A stretch of DNA of 64,000 bases from Nageia nagi (GCA_050084985.1 JBITNC010000001.1:45632001-45696000); one strand, 5' to 3'. Positions 35,000 through 47,444 are shown, counted from the first letter of the stretch. Numbers and translations are program-made. The notes: generated by a model not told the origin, from the letters alone.

Positions 35000-37950
35000 T
35001 TGTTGAGTTGTTTTGATGATGTCATGATGTTTTTCAAGATCTAAATATTTTATTTCTAGGATAATTTATTGGATTACTAATTCAGTAAAATCTATTTTAT
35101 TTTCTTGTGACCTAGTTATTATACACATTGATGATGCATCTAGAGCGATCTATCCTCTTAGGATCGAAGTTGAGTGTATTAGGTTATCTAGAAAACTTGT
35201 TTTAGCTAAGGTAGCTCTAGAATTAGTAGAGAATGGTACTCATTAAGTGGATTTTATATTTGAATTGTTATTATTGTTGGGTTTAGACATTCTAGCTTGC
35301 ATATCCTAAAATAGTTTAGGGTAATCTATGAAACTATGATCATTCATCATTTGGTAAAATTAACACCTTAAAAATGCATGAGGATGTGGAAAGTCATATT
35401 TTTGGTGAGGGAAATTATCACAGTTAAAGCATTGGGGTCAATAGCCTCCTTTACCATCTTGATATCCTACTTTGTATCCACCTCCTCTACCATGTTCACC
35501 TCCTTTGTTATCATATCGATCATTAGGTGCATTGTATATTCTCATGGTTATTGTTGTTGAGTAGAGATAATAACGGGAATATATGTAACTCAATTCATTA
35601 ATGAATGATGTTGGTATTTATTTGATGGATTTGAATTTTGATGCTTGATATTGTAGTCTTGTAAATTTTCATGGGTTCCCTTGTAAGTCTTCCTTAATGT
35701 CCTCTAAAAATTCCTTGCCTCAACATTAATGAGTCCAATAATTTTGGGATCCATAAGTTCAAATACTCATTTTTCCATCTATGAATGCATGAAATTCAAT
35801 AGTGTTGGCAATATTCTTGATCAAATTTTTGAAGTTTTGTTCATTCATTTTCCAAATTTCCTTCTTTGGTACAAATTTGATACAAAATTTCTCTACGCTA
35901 TGAAGGCATTGTAGATTTTCCTTATGTCAATAGTTTGTTAATTTGTTCTATTAGTTTTATTAGTTAACTAGACAAATCATCATTAACAATATTCAATCAC
36001 CATGGTTGGGATTCAATCTCAATTGCTACCTATAAGTTATTGATATACATTGGGTATATTTTCTCCATGGCTCTTTTGAACTCCAATCGTAGCCCAAAAA
36101 TGAACCATTCCACTTTCTATTTTTCTATCATTGGTTCTTGAAGTCTCCTTTGAGTGAATTTAAATCTTGTGTCATACTCTTGTACTATTTCCCTAGGTCC
36201 CATTATTAGGTTGCATATTTTACTTATGCTTTCTAGTCCAGCTTCAAGAAAATGTATTAATCTTTGAAAGCTACTTTAATCTCATTCCATGTTTTCATTA
36301 TTCATCCTTAGATAAGATCTATGAATTTCATATACCATTTTAATACTTTTTCCTATAATTTGGCTATAAATTTGATATAAATGTACCCTCATCTATAACA
36401 CATCACCTTATCCAATCATTTTTTAGTACAAATAAGTGCTCCTTTGATTCATTGGTATCTTTTTGGAAGATAGGTAATTTAGTGGAAGCATCCATTTGTT
36501 ATTGGTTGTGTTGTTAGATTCAAGGTTTATGTTTTCTCTATTGGTTAGGTTGAGGATTTGGTATCATCTATTGATGATGTTGATTGGATGTCCTAGGATT
36601 GTCCCTTTGCAGTTGTATATCAAAATAGTTTTCACCTATAACTTCAAAAATATCCTTAAATGGAGGTTTTTTTACTTCCTCTATAATGGGAGTTAAGGAT
36701 TTTCATTGATTTTTGGGCTACTTAAAGGGAGAAGATAAACTTCTTTAAACTTCTAGGTCATCTAGTGGTACAAAGGGTAGGGAGAAGTTATGGAGGAATA
36801 AGTATTCAATATATCATCTCTTTTAATTGATTATGCTAGTTCAGGTCATATTATTATATATTTTGGGGGTAAAGGGTACTATAGCTCTTTTTGTAATTTT
36901 TGAGGTCTCTTCATCTATTTGTTGTTTAGAGTTTTCTATTACTTTTTTTTTTATTATTTAGCTAGGTAATTTTGTATGTTCTATCTCTAATATTTGTTGA
37001 TATTGGGTGGTAATGGACATAAGCAAGAATAGTGTTGATAAATTGATGGTGATAGCCCCTATTACTCTCTTAATCCATCGAGAGGTAGCATAAGTTAGCT
37101 GAGAAAGGTTTCTCTTCTTTGATATTTGTGATGTTGAGGTATAGGGTTGATGATATAAAGTTCATGGTTTGTGATCTCTAGTTATACAAGTTCATCTATC
37201 TAGCCTTTGTTATTAGGTATTTAATATCCCTATCGGTGATCTCATTTAGTTGGTTGATGAAAGGTTGAGTCATATTATCTAATATAATATCAAATAAATT
37301 TAAGAGGAGTGCTCCTTTAAGATTCTTAGGTGGGCTTACTAATGGTCCATATGAGTTATCATCATACTTGTATGTATGTTTCTCTACTACTATGAATCCT
37401 TATATAATAATAATTCCCTTAGTATTCACCACTACTATTAGTGGTCATAGTTCATTAGTAGGTATATCCTTGATGGTATCCTTGTTTTTCATTGATTAAG
37501 GGTGAATCTTATCTTTAGTCATTCCTTCTTCAATATTGCACCCACTTTCCACATGATCATGTATCGATTCTTGAGCTTCTATTATGTTATCTTTCAAATT
37601 TATACCTAACAGTGAACTTTGTTCCCTATTCCTATCGATCTCCATTTGTATCTTCCTCATTTCTCTATCCTTTCATTATTGATCCCATAATCTATTATCA
37701 TAAAATCATCTTAGTACAATCAAACTTATGTTTGAACTTGCTTCCTCTTCTTTCTTAATCATTGTATGTTCCTCAGCTTTCAAATTTACCACTTATTTTT
37801 TGATCCTATCTACTTTATATAAGTTCTCCTTTCCAATTGTTGCATCTCTTCCCCCTGTACCCTTTAGTTATCCCATATCAATTTATTTAATCTTCTTTCC
37901 CTCCATATTATCCCCCTACCCCTGGGTTCCTACCCCTTAAAATTATGAGA
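35000..37950 (-). pseudogene. Gypsy J gag with zinc knuckle, broken
   Basis: A long minus-strand frame, interrupted mainly at former Gln/Trp codons. N-terminal coiled part: KVDRIKK, NLKAEEHTMIKKEEEASSN, REMRKIQMEIDRNREQSSLL, DNIIEAQESIHDHVESGCNI (37850-37530). Middle: YKYDDNSYGPLVSPPKNLKG, PFINQLNEITDRDIKYLITK, FINTILAYVHYHPISTNIRD (37380-37000). Core gag: STKLPIFQKDTNESKEHLFV (about 36500-36430) and NTFS, EIE-SGMVHFWATIGVQ (36150-36080). Zinc knuckle: CFNCDNFPHQKYDFPHP at 35435-35380 (C-x2-C-x4-H with the last Cys changed to Phe). Roughly 3 kb, longer than most gag genes. Confidence 0.75.
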
Positions 37951-38493
37951 GAGTGTTTGGGATATCTCCTTGCTCAATCAGATATCATTTATAGATATAT
38001 TATAGGTTTTCTAAAAGTATTTTCCTAGGTCCCCTAAAGAATCTTTCTCTACCTTCTTCCCACCACATCTAGTCTTGTAATGTGAATTTGGTGGTGTAGG
38101 TATCTTAGGTACTTTATACCCACTCTTTGACATTATATATTTAATATTATATTGATTGTTCTAGTTGTAGCAAGTTCTCTTTATCCCAATTGGTTTCTAG
38201 AATAAGAAGTTGTGTTTTAAATTATTTCTGCTTGGTTATCCACTTTAGAAATATGTCTAAAAATTTGCAAAAAATAATCTTGTAGCTTTTGTATTCATGA
38301 ATCTAACCAATTGATTTGGCTTTACCATATTATGTCCATCAAATAATCCACCTCATAAATTTTTTCAATTCCCTCAAGAACCACTCTTGTAGTGATTTTT
38401 GTGAAGGAAGAAAAGGTACTTGCTTGTAACTATTACTTTGCATTCCACTCAATCATCAAATCCTCCAATTTGTAGATGTCCCTGCAACAAAAT

Positions 38494-38670
38494 TATTAAT
38501 CGATCGAATTAGTCGATAAGATTCTTATCTGGAATCGAGAATCAATGGATAAATGAAAAATAAGAATATAAATGTAAGTAATTTAGTTACAAGAATAGTG
38601 GATCAAACATTATAAGAGAATTAATAAAATCAGTTAAAAATTATATGATTACTAAACATATGGCTCTCAA
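38494..38670 (-). repeat. Partial 5' LTR of gypsy J
   Basis: It aligns with the left LTR from its first base (TATTAATCGATCG against TGTTGATCAATCA) through ggctctca. Beyond that the similarity stops, so about 90 bp of the LTR are missing or replaced at the junction with copia H. No clear primer site is seen on its left side. Confidence 0.65.
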
Positions 38671-39060
38671 TCATATGAAGAGAATAAAAATACAAAGTTG
38701 TAAAGTAAATAAAATATTTTATATTATGAGTTTTGTAAATGGTATCATAATATTACAATAATCTCTTCTATATATTTGAAAAAGGAAACTTAAAACCTAT
38801 TTATAGATACAAATGATATAGTATTAGAGACTCCAAGAAATATGATAGATCATAGTCTGCTTATTGAATTAAGAAAATATAAATGAAATCTATCATAAAA
38901 AAATAGGCATCCCTGTATATACATCCAAGGAATATATGATCATATTATGAGCAGTAAAACTCAACTACATGCCTACAAAAGGAAACAAATATCAATAGGT
39001 GAAGATGCAATCCACCATGTAGAAATTGTTGGAGGAGATATGTGTATGTGGAAGATGTGA
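38671..39060 (-). repeat. Probable 3' LTR region of copia H
   Basis: It lies just downstream, on the minus strand, of the RNase H end of copia H. A minus-strand TATA-like ctataaatag at 38798-38807 fits an LTR promoter. The matching 5' LTR is not recognised, so its limits are approximate. Confidence 0.4.
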
Positions 39061-39510
39061 CCAAAATGAGAATTCAAATTTGAAATTAACTTCCTTTATT
39101 CTACCCCTTAATGTGAATGTGTTGAACTCTAATATGATTCTAAATACTAAGGAATTGATCCTTTAGTAAGGATTTAGTGAAGATATCTACTAGTTGGTTG
39201 GTAGTAGGACAAAACATGAATTCAAGGAATCCATCATTCACCAAGTATCTCATACAATGGTGTTGGATATCTATATACTTTCTCCTACTATGAAACATTA
39301 TATTCTTGGTCATTACAATGGTGTTGGTATTGTTAGATTGGATGGGAATAGGTTGGAGAAGTTCCATACCTAAATCCTTAAACAATTAAGCCATCCAAAT
39401 GGCTTGTATGCAAGGAGAGGAGGTATCCATATATTACATTTATGCAATATAAAGAGAAACTATCTATTGCTTCATATTTCTCCATGAGATGGGGGATTCA
39501 TTAAAGAAGA
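39060..39510 (-). pseudogene. Copia H RNase H, C-terminal part (segment 1 of 3)
   Basis: The minus strand begins at the D junction with GYAFFFNESPISWRNMKQ (canonical TSGYAFFLG... ISWSSKKQ) and continues into SLHTSHLDGLIV (CQAIWM-LL-like). The open part 39140-39385 then gives FKDLGMELLQPIPIQSNNTN, TIVMTKNIMFHSRRKYIDIQ, HHCMRYLVNDGFLEFMFCPT and TNQLVDIFTKSLLKDQF. This is the end of a plant copia polyprotein (FHSRTKHID... H-F-R... DIFTK). The upstream half of the domain is found at 50785-50993, across element D. Confidence 0.88.
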
Positions 39511-40961
39511 AGGCATAGCCATATTTTGGTGTCTCGCTCACTCCCACACAAGGAAGTGGTACGTTCATCCTAATTGTGCTCTTTTAGCTTTTTAGGCATA
39601 TTTTTGTATTTTTAGAGTAAATTTAGAAATATTAATATAATTTGGACAATAATAAAGTCCTTTTCTATGTAAAGTTCCACTTGGAGTCTCTCCAACATAG
39701 GATTTATTATTTATTATTTTGATTAGATAAATTATTTGTAATTGCATGTGCCATTGAAAGATGTAAAACAAAATATTGTAATTTGCAATACAAAGATATA
39801 TTATATTTATAAATGCAATATTAGTCTCCTTTAATTAGACATTGCATATCTTGGTCTTTGTAAATTATAATTTAGCATCTTGAGGTAATTAGAAGCTTAT
39901 CAATGTACCTTAGCTTCTCTCTAAGTTGGATGTTCTACTAGAGGTAAAGCATGATGATTCCTAGAAGGTGACACTGATCACAAACCATAAAAGACACCAA
40001 GAGTGAGGTGTGGCACTTAGAAGAGAAATTTGGCATTATTGGATGAGAATTTATGGATCCTAATGTACCCATGGATGAATCTAGACCCTATGACTTGCTC
40101 CTATTTATCCCAAGGTTGGCATAGGATAGGAAGGACATTCAAAGGCTATAAAAGAAAGAGATTTGGATTCATTTGGATGCGCTTAGGTTATTTCTTCTCT
40201 TTTAAATTGGATTTAAGGTGTCAACTCTCTTCCTACCCTTATGAATGAAAACCTACCTAGAAATACTTGAGGTCACCTTAATAATTAACAGATTATTGCT
40301 TTGAAGAATAGCATCCCTCATAAGGCACAACTAGCTATCTAGGGATGTTGGCATCACCCTAGATTATCTTAACATTACTAGTGGGACCTTGGAGTCTCAA
40401 CCATAGATGATTGGAGGATGAAGCCCTAGTACAAGCCTTACCTCTATTAAGGATTTTATTATTCAAAAAATCATAGAGATCTATGGAATCATCCCTAGGG
40501 TACTCTTGCTTTGGAATTAAAGGCATGTAATTTGGTTCTCTTTGCAATATTATTCAAATTACATTTGTGGTCTTAATTATAATGTTACTTTTATGATATC
40601 ATGCCCTTGTTGCATGGGCATTGCATTTTGAAGGTTAATTACTAATTTTATACACTTAATTTATAGTCATTGGAATATTTTCTTAAGATCTTACTATTAC
40701 TAAATAAATAATTACATTGGAGTGAGCTCTTATTGAGATATGTTATTTTTGGCTTAAACATTGGCTTTCTAGTTTTAATTTTGGCTTTTGGACTTAGATT
40801 ACATTGATATTTTGCACTTAAGACCAAATTTCTACATTGTATGGGTAATATTAGAGCATTTTAGGTATTTAAAGTGCATAAATAGCTTGATTTAAATTTT
40901 CTATGAATTTTAGCAATTTTTATGAGTCCTATTTGGACAATTCTAGAGCGGCCCTTATTCA
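39511..40961 (+). repeat. 5' LTR of element D
   Basis: About 1.45 kb. It aligns throughout with 49280-50782; shared landmarks are agttccacttggag, a TATA-like ggctataaaag, and ctactagtgggaccttggagtctc. The first 16 or so bases present in the 3' LTR are missing or changed here. A decayed primer-site-like tagtattattagagac follows from about 40970. Confidence 0.78.
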
Positions 40962-42438
40962 AAATATTTTAGTATTATTAGAGACTAAGATTTGGCATAC
41001 CTAATGGGAAATAAGGAGATTAGAGTGGTTACAAACCTATGATATATCTGAGGAAGAGAAAAGAGAAAATTTTAAAATAATTTTAGTGGATATGAAGCAC
41101 CTCAAGTAAATTTTATCATCAAGATCCAATCTTTGAGCACCTGAAGGAAGACATTGGGGATTCCTTCATCAAAACATGGCATTTAAAGGATTTAAGATGT
41201 TCATGGACCATTAAGGAGAGTAATGTTAGATATTTTAGCACCATAACTGAAGAATCCAAAGCACCATAACTCAATTTTAGAAATAAGAGTCATCTTGGAA
41301 GTTCATTGAGGTTGAGGGAGCATCTTGAGCTTCTACTCTTGGGCCATTTGGAGGAAGGTTTTGCATCACATTTCAAGAATATGATTCATTTAAAGAATAA
41401 CATTGAGGATGAAAAGTCACATTCTACATTTTATGATAAGTTTGGTCCTATACCTATAGATCCTATATCCATTACACCTTAAAGGGATACCAAAGTCAGA
41501 TCTAGTGTTAATAATTTGCAATAGAGATCAAATTCTCAATAAAATCTTAGGACTAAGGTAATTTTAGTAATATTTCATAAGGATATTTGCATACTCCTAG
41601 CTCATTAGTATTCTAGGAGTGCAACATTGGTATCTTGACCCTTGAATCATACTCATCACATTCATGGAAGAGTGATATTAGTAAAATTTGGAACACAACT
41701 AAATGTTAAGGAGGCTAGAGGTGTGACAATGGGCATTCGAGGACCCTTTGGCATCTTACACTCTGGATCTAGCACTAGGAAAAGTTCATCCACCCCCTAT
41801 AAGATTCAAACATTTTATATGAGTAATTTTAATTGGGGTATTTTAATTTTAAGCTATTTTAGAAATTTTGGAAATTAATTTCAAATTTTTTGGATCATAT
41901 TAAGAAAAAAATACATATTTTATTTCAATAATTTACTTTTAATTTGAAAAAAAAAAATTAATTTAGAGGGATAGGTCAAATAGGAATATAGAGGGAAAAA
42001 TAGCCATTTAAATTTTTTAAATGGTCCTATAAATGAGATGTTGAGTTAGGAGAAGAAGCATATAAATTGAAGAGGAAAAATCACTATTTTTGAGCATCAT
42101 TTTGAAATCACATAGAGAAGAGGAATTTGTCCAAATTTATAAGGATCATTGCACTTGAAAGAGGTTACACCTAAAAATTCTAGCCTCAAGAAGATTTGTT
42201 CATCCTTAAGGAGGACATCTACACATTTTGAAGGCTATTTTTAGATTTCAAAGATAATTCTTCTACTTTGGGTAAGTCATTCACCTTGGAATATTTTCTT
42301 TTCCATTTTGAAGATAAAATTTTATTTTTGGACAAACATCACACTATAGTAGCACTAAATTTGAGAAGAGTGCAAGTCTATACATCCTAAAATTCACTAA
42401 TTCTACCAAACGTGAGTCAAAACATCAAAAGAAATGGC
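40962..42438 (+). other. Leader of element D or unassigned DNA
   Basis: About 1.5 kb without a recognised gene. It includes a short open frame at 41642-41878 with no known motif, and A/T-rich DNA with TATA-like tataaat words near 42015 and 42060. A different, older LTR could be hidden here (the word tttggcatcttaca at about 41747 echoes the D LTR), but I could not pair it. Confidence 0.3.
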
Positions 42439-43560
42439 AGATCCAAGAATGGATGCTATACTTAAATCATTAAACAAGTTGTTAGAAAATATAGATGAGA
42501 AAATGCCCAACAAGGATAAAACACTTGAAAATGATGGATCAATCAAGCAAACTCATTCACTCCCAAAGAAATTTTAGAATTTGACCTTGTAGAAGTGGAC
42601 ATAAATACAATGATCCAAGAATATATAGATCAAATAGAAGCATTCAAAGAAATTATTCCCTTCTAGCTATTTTGGGATATACATAAGCAAAAATATAGGA
42701 GAATTATAAAATCTATTGAAAGAAAGGATAATCATCAAATATGCATATGCCCATGTTTAATGGGAGAAATAAAATTTCAGCAAGAGCATGGTTACAAAAG
42801 TTACAAATGTACTTTACTCTCAAATCTATTGATGAAAAAAAAGGAACTTCAAACTATGACCATGTGCTTGTAGGGAGTGGCATACGAATGGTTGCACCAT
42901 GGCCTTGCCACATTGGGTCATAATGAGGTAACCATATTTGAAAAGTTCAATCACAAATTGCTAGAAAGGATTGAACAAAAGTGTGTAAAAGAATACTCCA
43001 ATGAATTAGCTTCTCTTATACAAACCACCATAGTTGGAAACTACGTTGAAGAGTTTCAAAGAATATATTGCATGGTTCCTAATATCGATAATGAAATACT
43101 TTCATACCTCTTTATGGATGAATTACAAGTTCCCATAAGGGCCACTATTAAGGTCCTATAGTCACCTACACTAGTTGCAACCATACACAAAATATTACTT
43201 CTCAAAGTATAGTCTATATTAAAAAAATAAAAGGGATTGAATGTAGCAACACATAGGCCCAACTAGGTAGGACCATTAGGGTCAACATTTCAAAAGGATA
43301 TGTTATCCATACAAAATTTTCCCAACCCCATAGGAAAGTTGGATGAGGTCACACAAAATGAATTAAGGAAAAGAAAACTTTGCTTCACCTATGAAAACTT
43401 GTGGGAAAGAGGAAACAAGTTTCAAGTTAAGGCACATAATTTGTACATAAAGGTTATTAAATATGAAGGAGCATTAGATCACGAATCAGAACATTATCAA
43501 CATGAATTTAGATATATTAGAGGAGAGTTGGCTACCTTAAAGGGGAAATCCTAATTCCTC
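42439..43560 (+). pseudogene. Element D gag, broken
   Basis: The ATG at 42439 opens MADPRMDAILKSLNKLLENI, a coiled N-terminus. After frame changes, MFNGRNKISARAWLQKLQMY (42750-42810) and VAYEWLHHGLATLGH, FEKFNHKLLERIEQK, ASLIQTTIVGNYVEEFQRIY and YLFMDELQVPIRATIKVL (42875-43160) match the plant gypsy gag domain (W-hydrophobic... A-W-W... V-E-E-F...). Near 43370 RKLCFTYENLWERGNKF is a decayed zinc knuckle (canonical LCFTCGEKWxxGHxC; second Cys, His and last Cys all lost). The open frame 43300-43554 covers the knuckle and spacer. Several stops. Confidence 0.82.
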
Positions 43561-43579
43561 ACTATAAAGGTAGAAGAAG

Positions 43580-43795
43580 AATTGAAAAAAAAAGTCTTGA
43601 TACTCATATATGGTGGGGCCACTCACAAATTCATAGATTAAGACTTTATTAAGGAAAAAGGGTCTAAAATACAAAAGTTTAAAGGCTTTGATGTAGTAGT
43701 AGGCAACGAAAATATTACCTCAAGCAATAAATTGATAGAAAAAATGAAGGTAAGCCTAGAAATCTATTTCATGATCAATGAATTCTATGTCTTAC
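43580..43795 (+). pseudogene. Element D protease, N-terminal part
   Basis: VLILIYGGATHKFID followed by FIKEKGSKIQKFKGFDVVVG and LIEKMKVSLEIYFMINEFYV form a retroviral-type aspartic protease. The active site is YGGATHKF where relatives have DSGATHNF, so the catalytic Asp is lost. The frame is cut at 43795 by element F and resumes at 47450 with the end of the same domain. Confidence 0.82.
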
Positions 43796-44510
43796 TGTAT
43801 ACTAAAAAATAATGCATGAATAATAAATCAAAGCACTATTTTTCCATAATATAATATTGAATCATATATCATAAAAATGTTAATAAATGAACATGAAAAA
43901 TGAGGTACTTTTTCCAATTTGCATTATTACGAAGTAACATGAATCATACATCAAAAATGATAACTCATTATAAGAAATGTACACCATTAACAACCTTAAT
44001 GAAGTAGATTCACATGCACAAATTGAAGTATGTAGAACAAGATGAAGAGTATTGTAGATCAAAATTCAAATACAATGATATACCATGCATAATGAACATC
44101 ATTAACATCCTTAATAAAGTAAATCCATGCACATGAATTAAAGTATACAAAACAAGATGAAGGATATAGCCAATCTACGAATGGGTGGTATTGCAAAACA
44201 CCTTTTTTGGTAGGATAGAATGATATTGGATGTTCTAATCTTTTTTTCTTTGGCTTTCTATTCTTCCCCCCAAAATTATGTTTCCTTTGATATTCTTTTA
44301 TAGCAACATTTTGATCCTCTTTGATTCTTAGGATCATTTTCTTTTACATTATTTGTGATTTAATTCGATATTTGATACCTTTTACATTATAAATGGTCCA
44401 TTACATTGATTACATTGCCTTGGGTATATTTAAACCCTTTTTACAATAAATATTCCTTGATGCTATAAAATGAATTATTTTATAGAAGGAAATTCATTTT
44501 TAGGCATCTA
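43796..44510 (-). repeat. 3' LTR of element F
   Basis: About 715 bp, TGTATACTAAAAAATAATG onwards. It aligns with 46728-47444 through shared words such as gaacaagatgaag, gaatgggtg and ttacattgattacattg. The right end is placed by alignment. Confidence 0.85.
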
Positions 44511-45410
44511 TATTTTGACCCTCTTTGGAAATGTGGTTGAAGAAATGAGATTAAATATCTAAAGAATAAGTATAGAAGAAATTTGTGAAATCTTGGAACT
44601 CTTTATCTAGCACTGCCATTTGATGATAAGGGTCCTTTGTTGCCCCCTTTTGACTTGGTTACTCCTAGAAAACTCCTTGAGTGGTGTAGCCAAGATAAAA
44701 TATGAAGAAATGCATCCTTTCTCCCCCTGCAATATTTTTAACATGGAAGGAACTCTACTCCTTCATCTCTACTAGTAGGGAGTCTTATGGTCCCACATCC
44801 AATATTTAAAATAGAAGAGGTTCTTTTTCCCCTTACACTATTCAACCATGAATTTGGTTGCTCCATCATATTTGATACTCAAGAATCATATGCTTTTATA
44901 ATAATACCTTGATACCTCTCAGTTATTTGATATGAACGTTGCTAATAATGTGTAAATAGTGGAATGTCATTAACAATGTGAATTTTACTTCATTTGTTTT
45001 CCTTATTTTTATGTAAGTACCTACAAAAAGTGTTAGATGTACCCTACCTAAATATATTTTGGATACATAGTGTTTTGCATCATCCATTGATAATGAGTCA
45101 ATGTCAATAACCTACTTACAGTTGCATCATTGGTTTACTTTATAGTGAGTGAACTCTCATTAGCTATATTAATGGCCATCGATAACCTAGCATTTTTATG
45201 GCTATGTTTCACACACATTATATTGTCTTCATTTTTTTTTCACTTGTGCTTTCTTTTTACACATTGTTAACAATGTGTGAATAGTAATGCACATTGTTGA
45301 TAACATTCTTTATCTACATGCTCATCTAGAAATTCTTCATGCATCACTATACTACCACTTTGAGGGAATTCTTCTATCAAACCTACAATTTCCTATCCTT
45401 TTACCAACTT
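44511..45410. other. Element F internal 3' part, no gene seen
   Basis: Between the RT fragment and the 3' LTR. Both strands are broken. It presumably represents scrambled remains of pol and the untranslated 3' region. Words such as cattgttaacaatgtg repeat loosely near 45250-45310. Confidence 0.3.
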
Positions 45411-45713
45411 TTATTTGACCACATTGATATCAAATATTTGTAGTAATATTACCCCTAAGGAAAATAATGTAGCTAATATGGAGAAATATACTTCTTTCCT
45501 AAAATCCATTAAAACTAAACTTTGACTATATCTTGAAAATCCATCCATGAGATATAATATGTCATGACTAGCTATACTATCTACCATCATATCAACATTT
45601 AGTAATGTATAATCAACTCTTATCCCTCTAGTAGGTGTAGTAAATAGTAATCCATTAAAATATGAAATCACATTTGCTTCCTCATATTCTTGAAATATTT
45701 CATTAACATTCAT
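45411..45713 (-). pseudogene. Element F reverse transcriptase fragment
   Basis: A 100-residue open stretch on the minus strand. VDYTLLNVDMMVDSIASHDI followed by LYLMDGFSRYSQSLVLMDF matches the gypsy RT segment DxxPLPNIDxLVD... FSxMDGFSGYNQI. The first catalytic Asp (MDGFS) is kept, but the domain decays soon after (FSILATLF for F-T-PWGTF) and the active-site block is absent. Upstream, TTPTRGIRVDYT replaces the usual W-R-MCVDY entry. Confidence 0.78.
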
Positions 45714-46602
45714 TTCCTATCCAAAATTTTCATACTCACTAAGGATATAATCTACCTTCATAATTTCATTTGATTTAGACAATTCTAAATATGACCCCAT
45801 GTGTTCTAATATATTATCATCATTAAAAAAATCAAGTTTAATTGGTATAGTATCATCAATCCATAAATCCTTATAAAAATTAATAGGTTTAGTATCATCA
45901 AACCATATATCATCATCATTATCATCATATTTATGAACAAAAGGATATGGAAAGGAATTACCCATTGTGTTCTTCATCTGATCCTTTATTAAGGGAACTA
46001 GGTTGGGAAATAACTTTACTACAGAGCAAGAACCATCATTTTTCATATTATTTTCATGTTGTTGATAGCATGCAAATATAATTTCATGTTGTTGTTATCT
46101 ATCAATAATGCTTATTTTCAATTTTTCCAAGTCTTTTATGGACATCAATGGATAAAAGTTCTCAATTTTGTACATTTCCATTCTTGTCTTTGCAATCTAT
46201 GGATCTAAAGCATTCTAATTGATCTCATATTTTTCTTATGCAATGAGATCTAAAATTATAGCCTTTAAAGCCTTACAAAAATTTTTAAAATGACCTCTTC
46301 TTTGATGATAAGCAAAATGAGCATTAGAATATCCCATTGATATACTATCATCTTCATATTTCCTATCTATTGGCTGTAACAATCTCTTCTTCATCAAATC
46401 CATAAAAATAAACCTTGGTACTCTTGGAAATCTAAAATTTGTATCTCTTGTTATATTTGTTACTTGTTGTTTGATATTATGCTTGGGGACCTTATAAGGG
46501 TGGTGGGGAATAATTATGGATGTTATTCAAACTTTGCAATGCATCTATCTTCTTCTATAGATTGCTTATCAATTTAGCTAACTATGCTAGGGTTTGCTCC
46601 AT
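45714..46602 (-). pseudogene. Element F gag and acidic linker, broken
   Basis: The minus-strand ATG at 46602 opens MEQTLA, LAKLISNL, KKIDALQSLNNIHNY with TAG stops at former Gln/Glu-like positions. Then come VYFYGFDEEEIVTANR and a serine/lysine-rich run. The open stretch 45717-46046 begins MKNDGSCSVVKLFPN and is unusually acidic (HKYDDNDDDIWFDDTKPIN). It ends in a stop two codons before the RT fragment frame. An acidic spacer joining gag to RT fits an internal deletion of protease. No zinc knuckle seen. Confidence 0.6.
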
Positions 46603-46727
46603 TTTTCATGCTGATAATAGCATAAAAATAGTATTTGCATTTCATTAATAACATTAATCCATTACAAAATTCTAGTGAGATCTTGCTAGTAGGGAAATAT
46701 TAGTCAAAATAGTTAGGTTCACCAAAA

Positions 46728-47444
46728 TGTAAGCTAAAAATAATGATGAATAATAAATTGAAGCACTATTCTTCCATAGTATAATATTGAAGCATATATC
46801 AAAAATATGTTAATAAATGAATATGATAAATGAGATAGCTTCATGAAATCTACATCATTATGAAGTAACATGAATCATACATCAAACACAATAACTCATT
46901 ATAAGAAACACACATTGTTAACAACCTTAATGAAGTAGATTCATGCACATGAATTGAAGTATGTAGAACAAGATCAGGAGTATTGCAAATCAAAATTCAA
47001 ACATGATGACATACCATGCATAACAAACATAATTAATAGTCTTAATGAAGTAAATTCATGCACAAAAATTGAACTATGTAGAACAAGATGAAGATGTAGC
47101 AAATCTATGAATGGGTGATGTTACGAAACACCTTTGTTAGTATGATAGAATGATATTGCATGTTCTAATCTTTTTTTCTTTAGTTGTTTATTCATCCCCC
47201 TAGAATTATGTTGCATTTTATATTCTTTTATAGTAATATTTTGATCCTTTTTTATTCTTTAGATCATTTCCTTTTACATTATTTGTGGTGTCTTTCTTGA
47301 TATTTGACATCTCTTACATTATACAATGGCCCATTACATTGATTACATTGTCTTAGGTATATTTAAACCCTTTTCATAATAAATATTCCTTGATTCTATA
47401 AAATGAATTATTTAATACAAGGAAATTCATTTTAGGCATATACA
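46728..47444 (-). repeat. 5' LTR of element F
   Basis: About 717 bp, TGTAAGCTAAAAATAATG to GGCATATACA. The putative primer side is at its left (minus-strand ttttggtgaacct), which does not match the usual tRNA-iMet site. Confidence 0.85.

Larger units (their letters stand above)
24532..38670 (-). mobile_element. Ty3/gypsy element J, 14 kb, minus strand, broken, with extra 3' coding region
   Basis: Read on the minus strand, it has an LTR fragment at the right (38494-38670), then gag with zinc knuckle, protease, RT, RNase H and integrase, about 5-6 kb of additional coding-like DNA, a polypurine tract and the 3' LTR at 24532-24798. This gag-PR-RT-RH-IN order is that of gypsy elements. The coding frames are still readable for long stretches but are interrupted by many TAG, TAA and TGA codons at probable Gln, Trp and Arg positions. 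The right LTR matches for only about 177 bp, after which it joins the LTR of copia H, so part of it was lost. No target duplication can be shown. Confidence 0.85.
43796..47444 (-). mobile_element. Gypsy element F, deletion derivative, inserted in D protease
   Basis: 3,649 bp with LTRs 43796-44510 and 46728-47444 (start TGTA, end near TACA) and the 5-bp target duplication CTTAC (43791-43795 and 47445-47449). Internal coding is on the minus strand: gag start at 46602, then a short acidic stretch, then a fragment of RT ending about 45411. The protease, most of RT, RNase H and integrase are missing. The LTRs differ at many positions, so it is old, but the D protease joins perfectly across it. Confidence 0.9.

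Noticed and set aside
24532-38670. Endogenous pararetrovirus as an explanation for the RT region of J
   Set aside because: An integrase follows RNase H and LTR/polypurine signals are present; this is gypsy order. Pararetroviruses lack integrase and LTRs.
45717-46046. Acidic 109-residue minus-strand frame as a possible independent gene
   Set aside because: It lies between gag and the RT fragment of element F and runs up to the RT frame, so it is treated as element F linker rather than a host gene.
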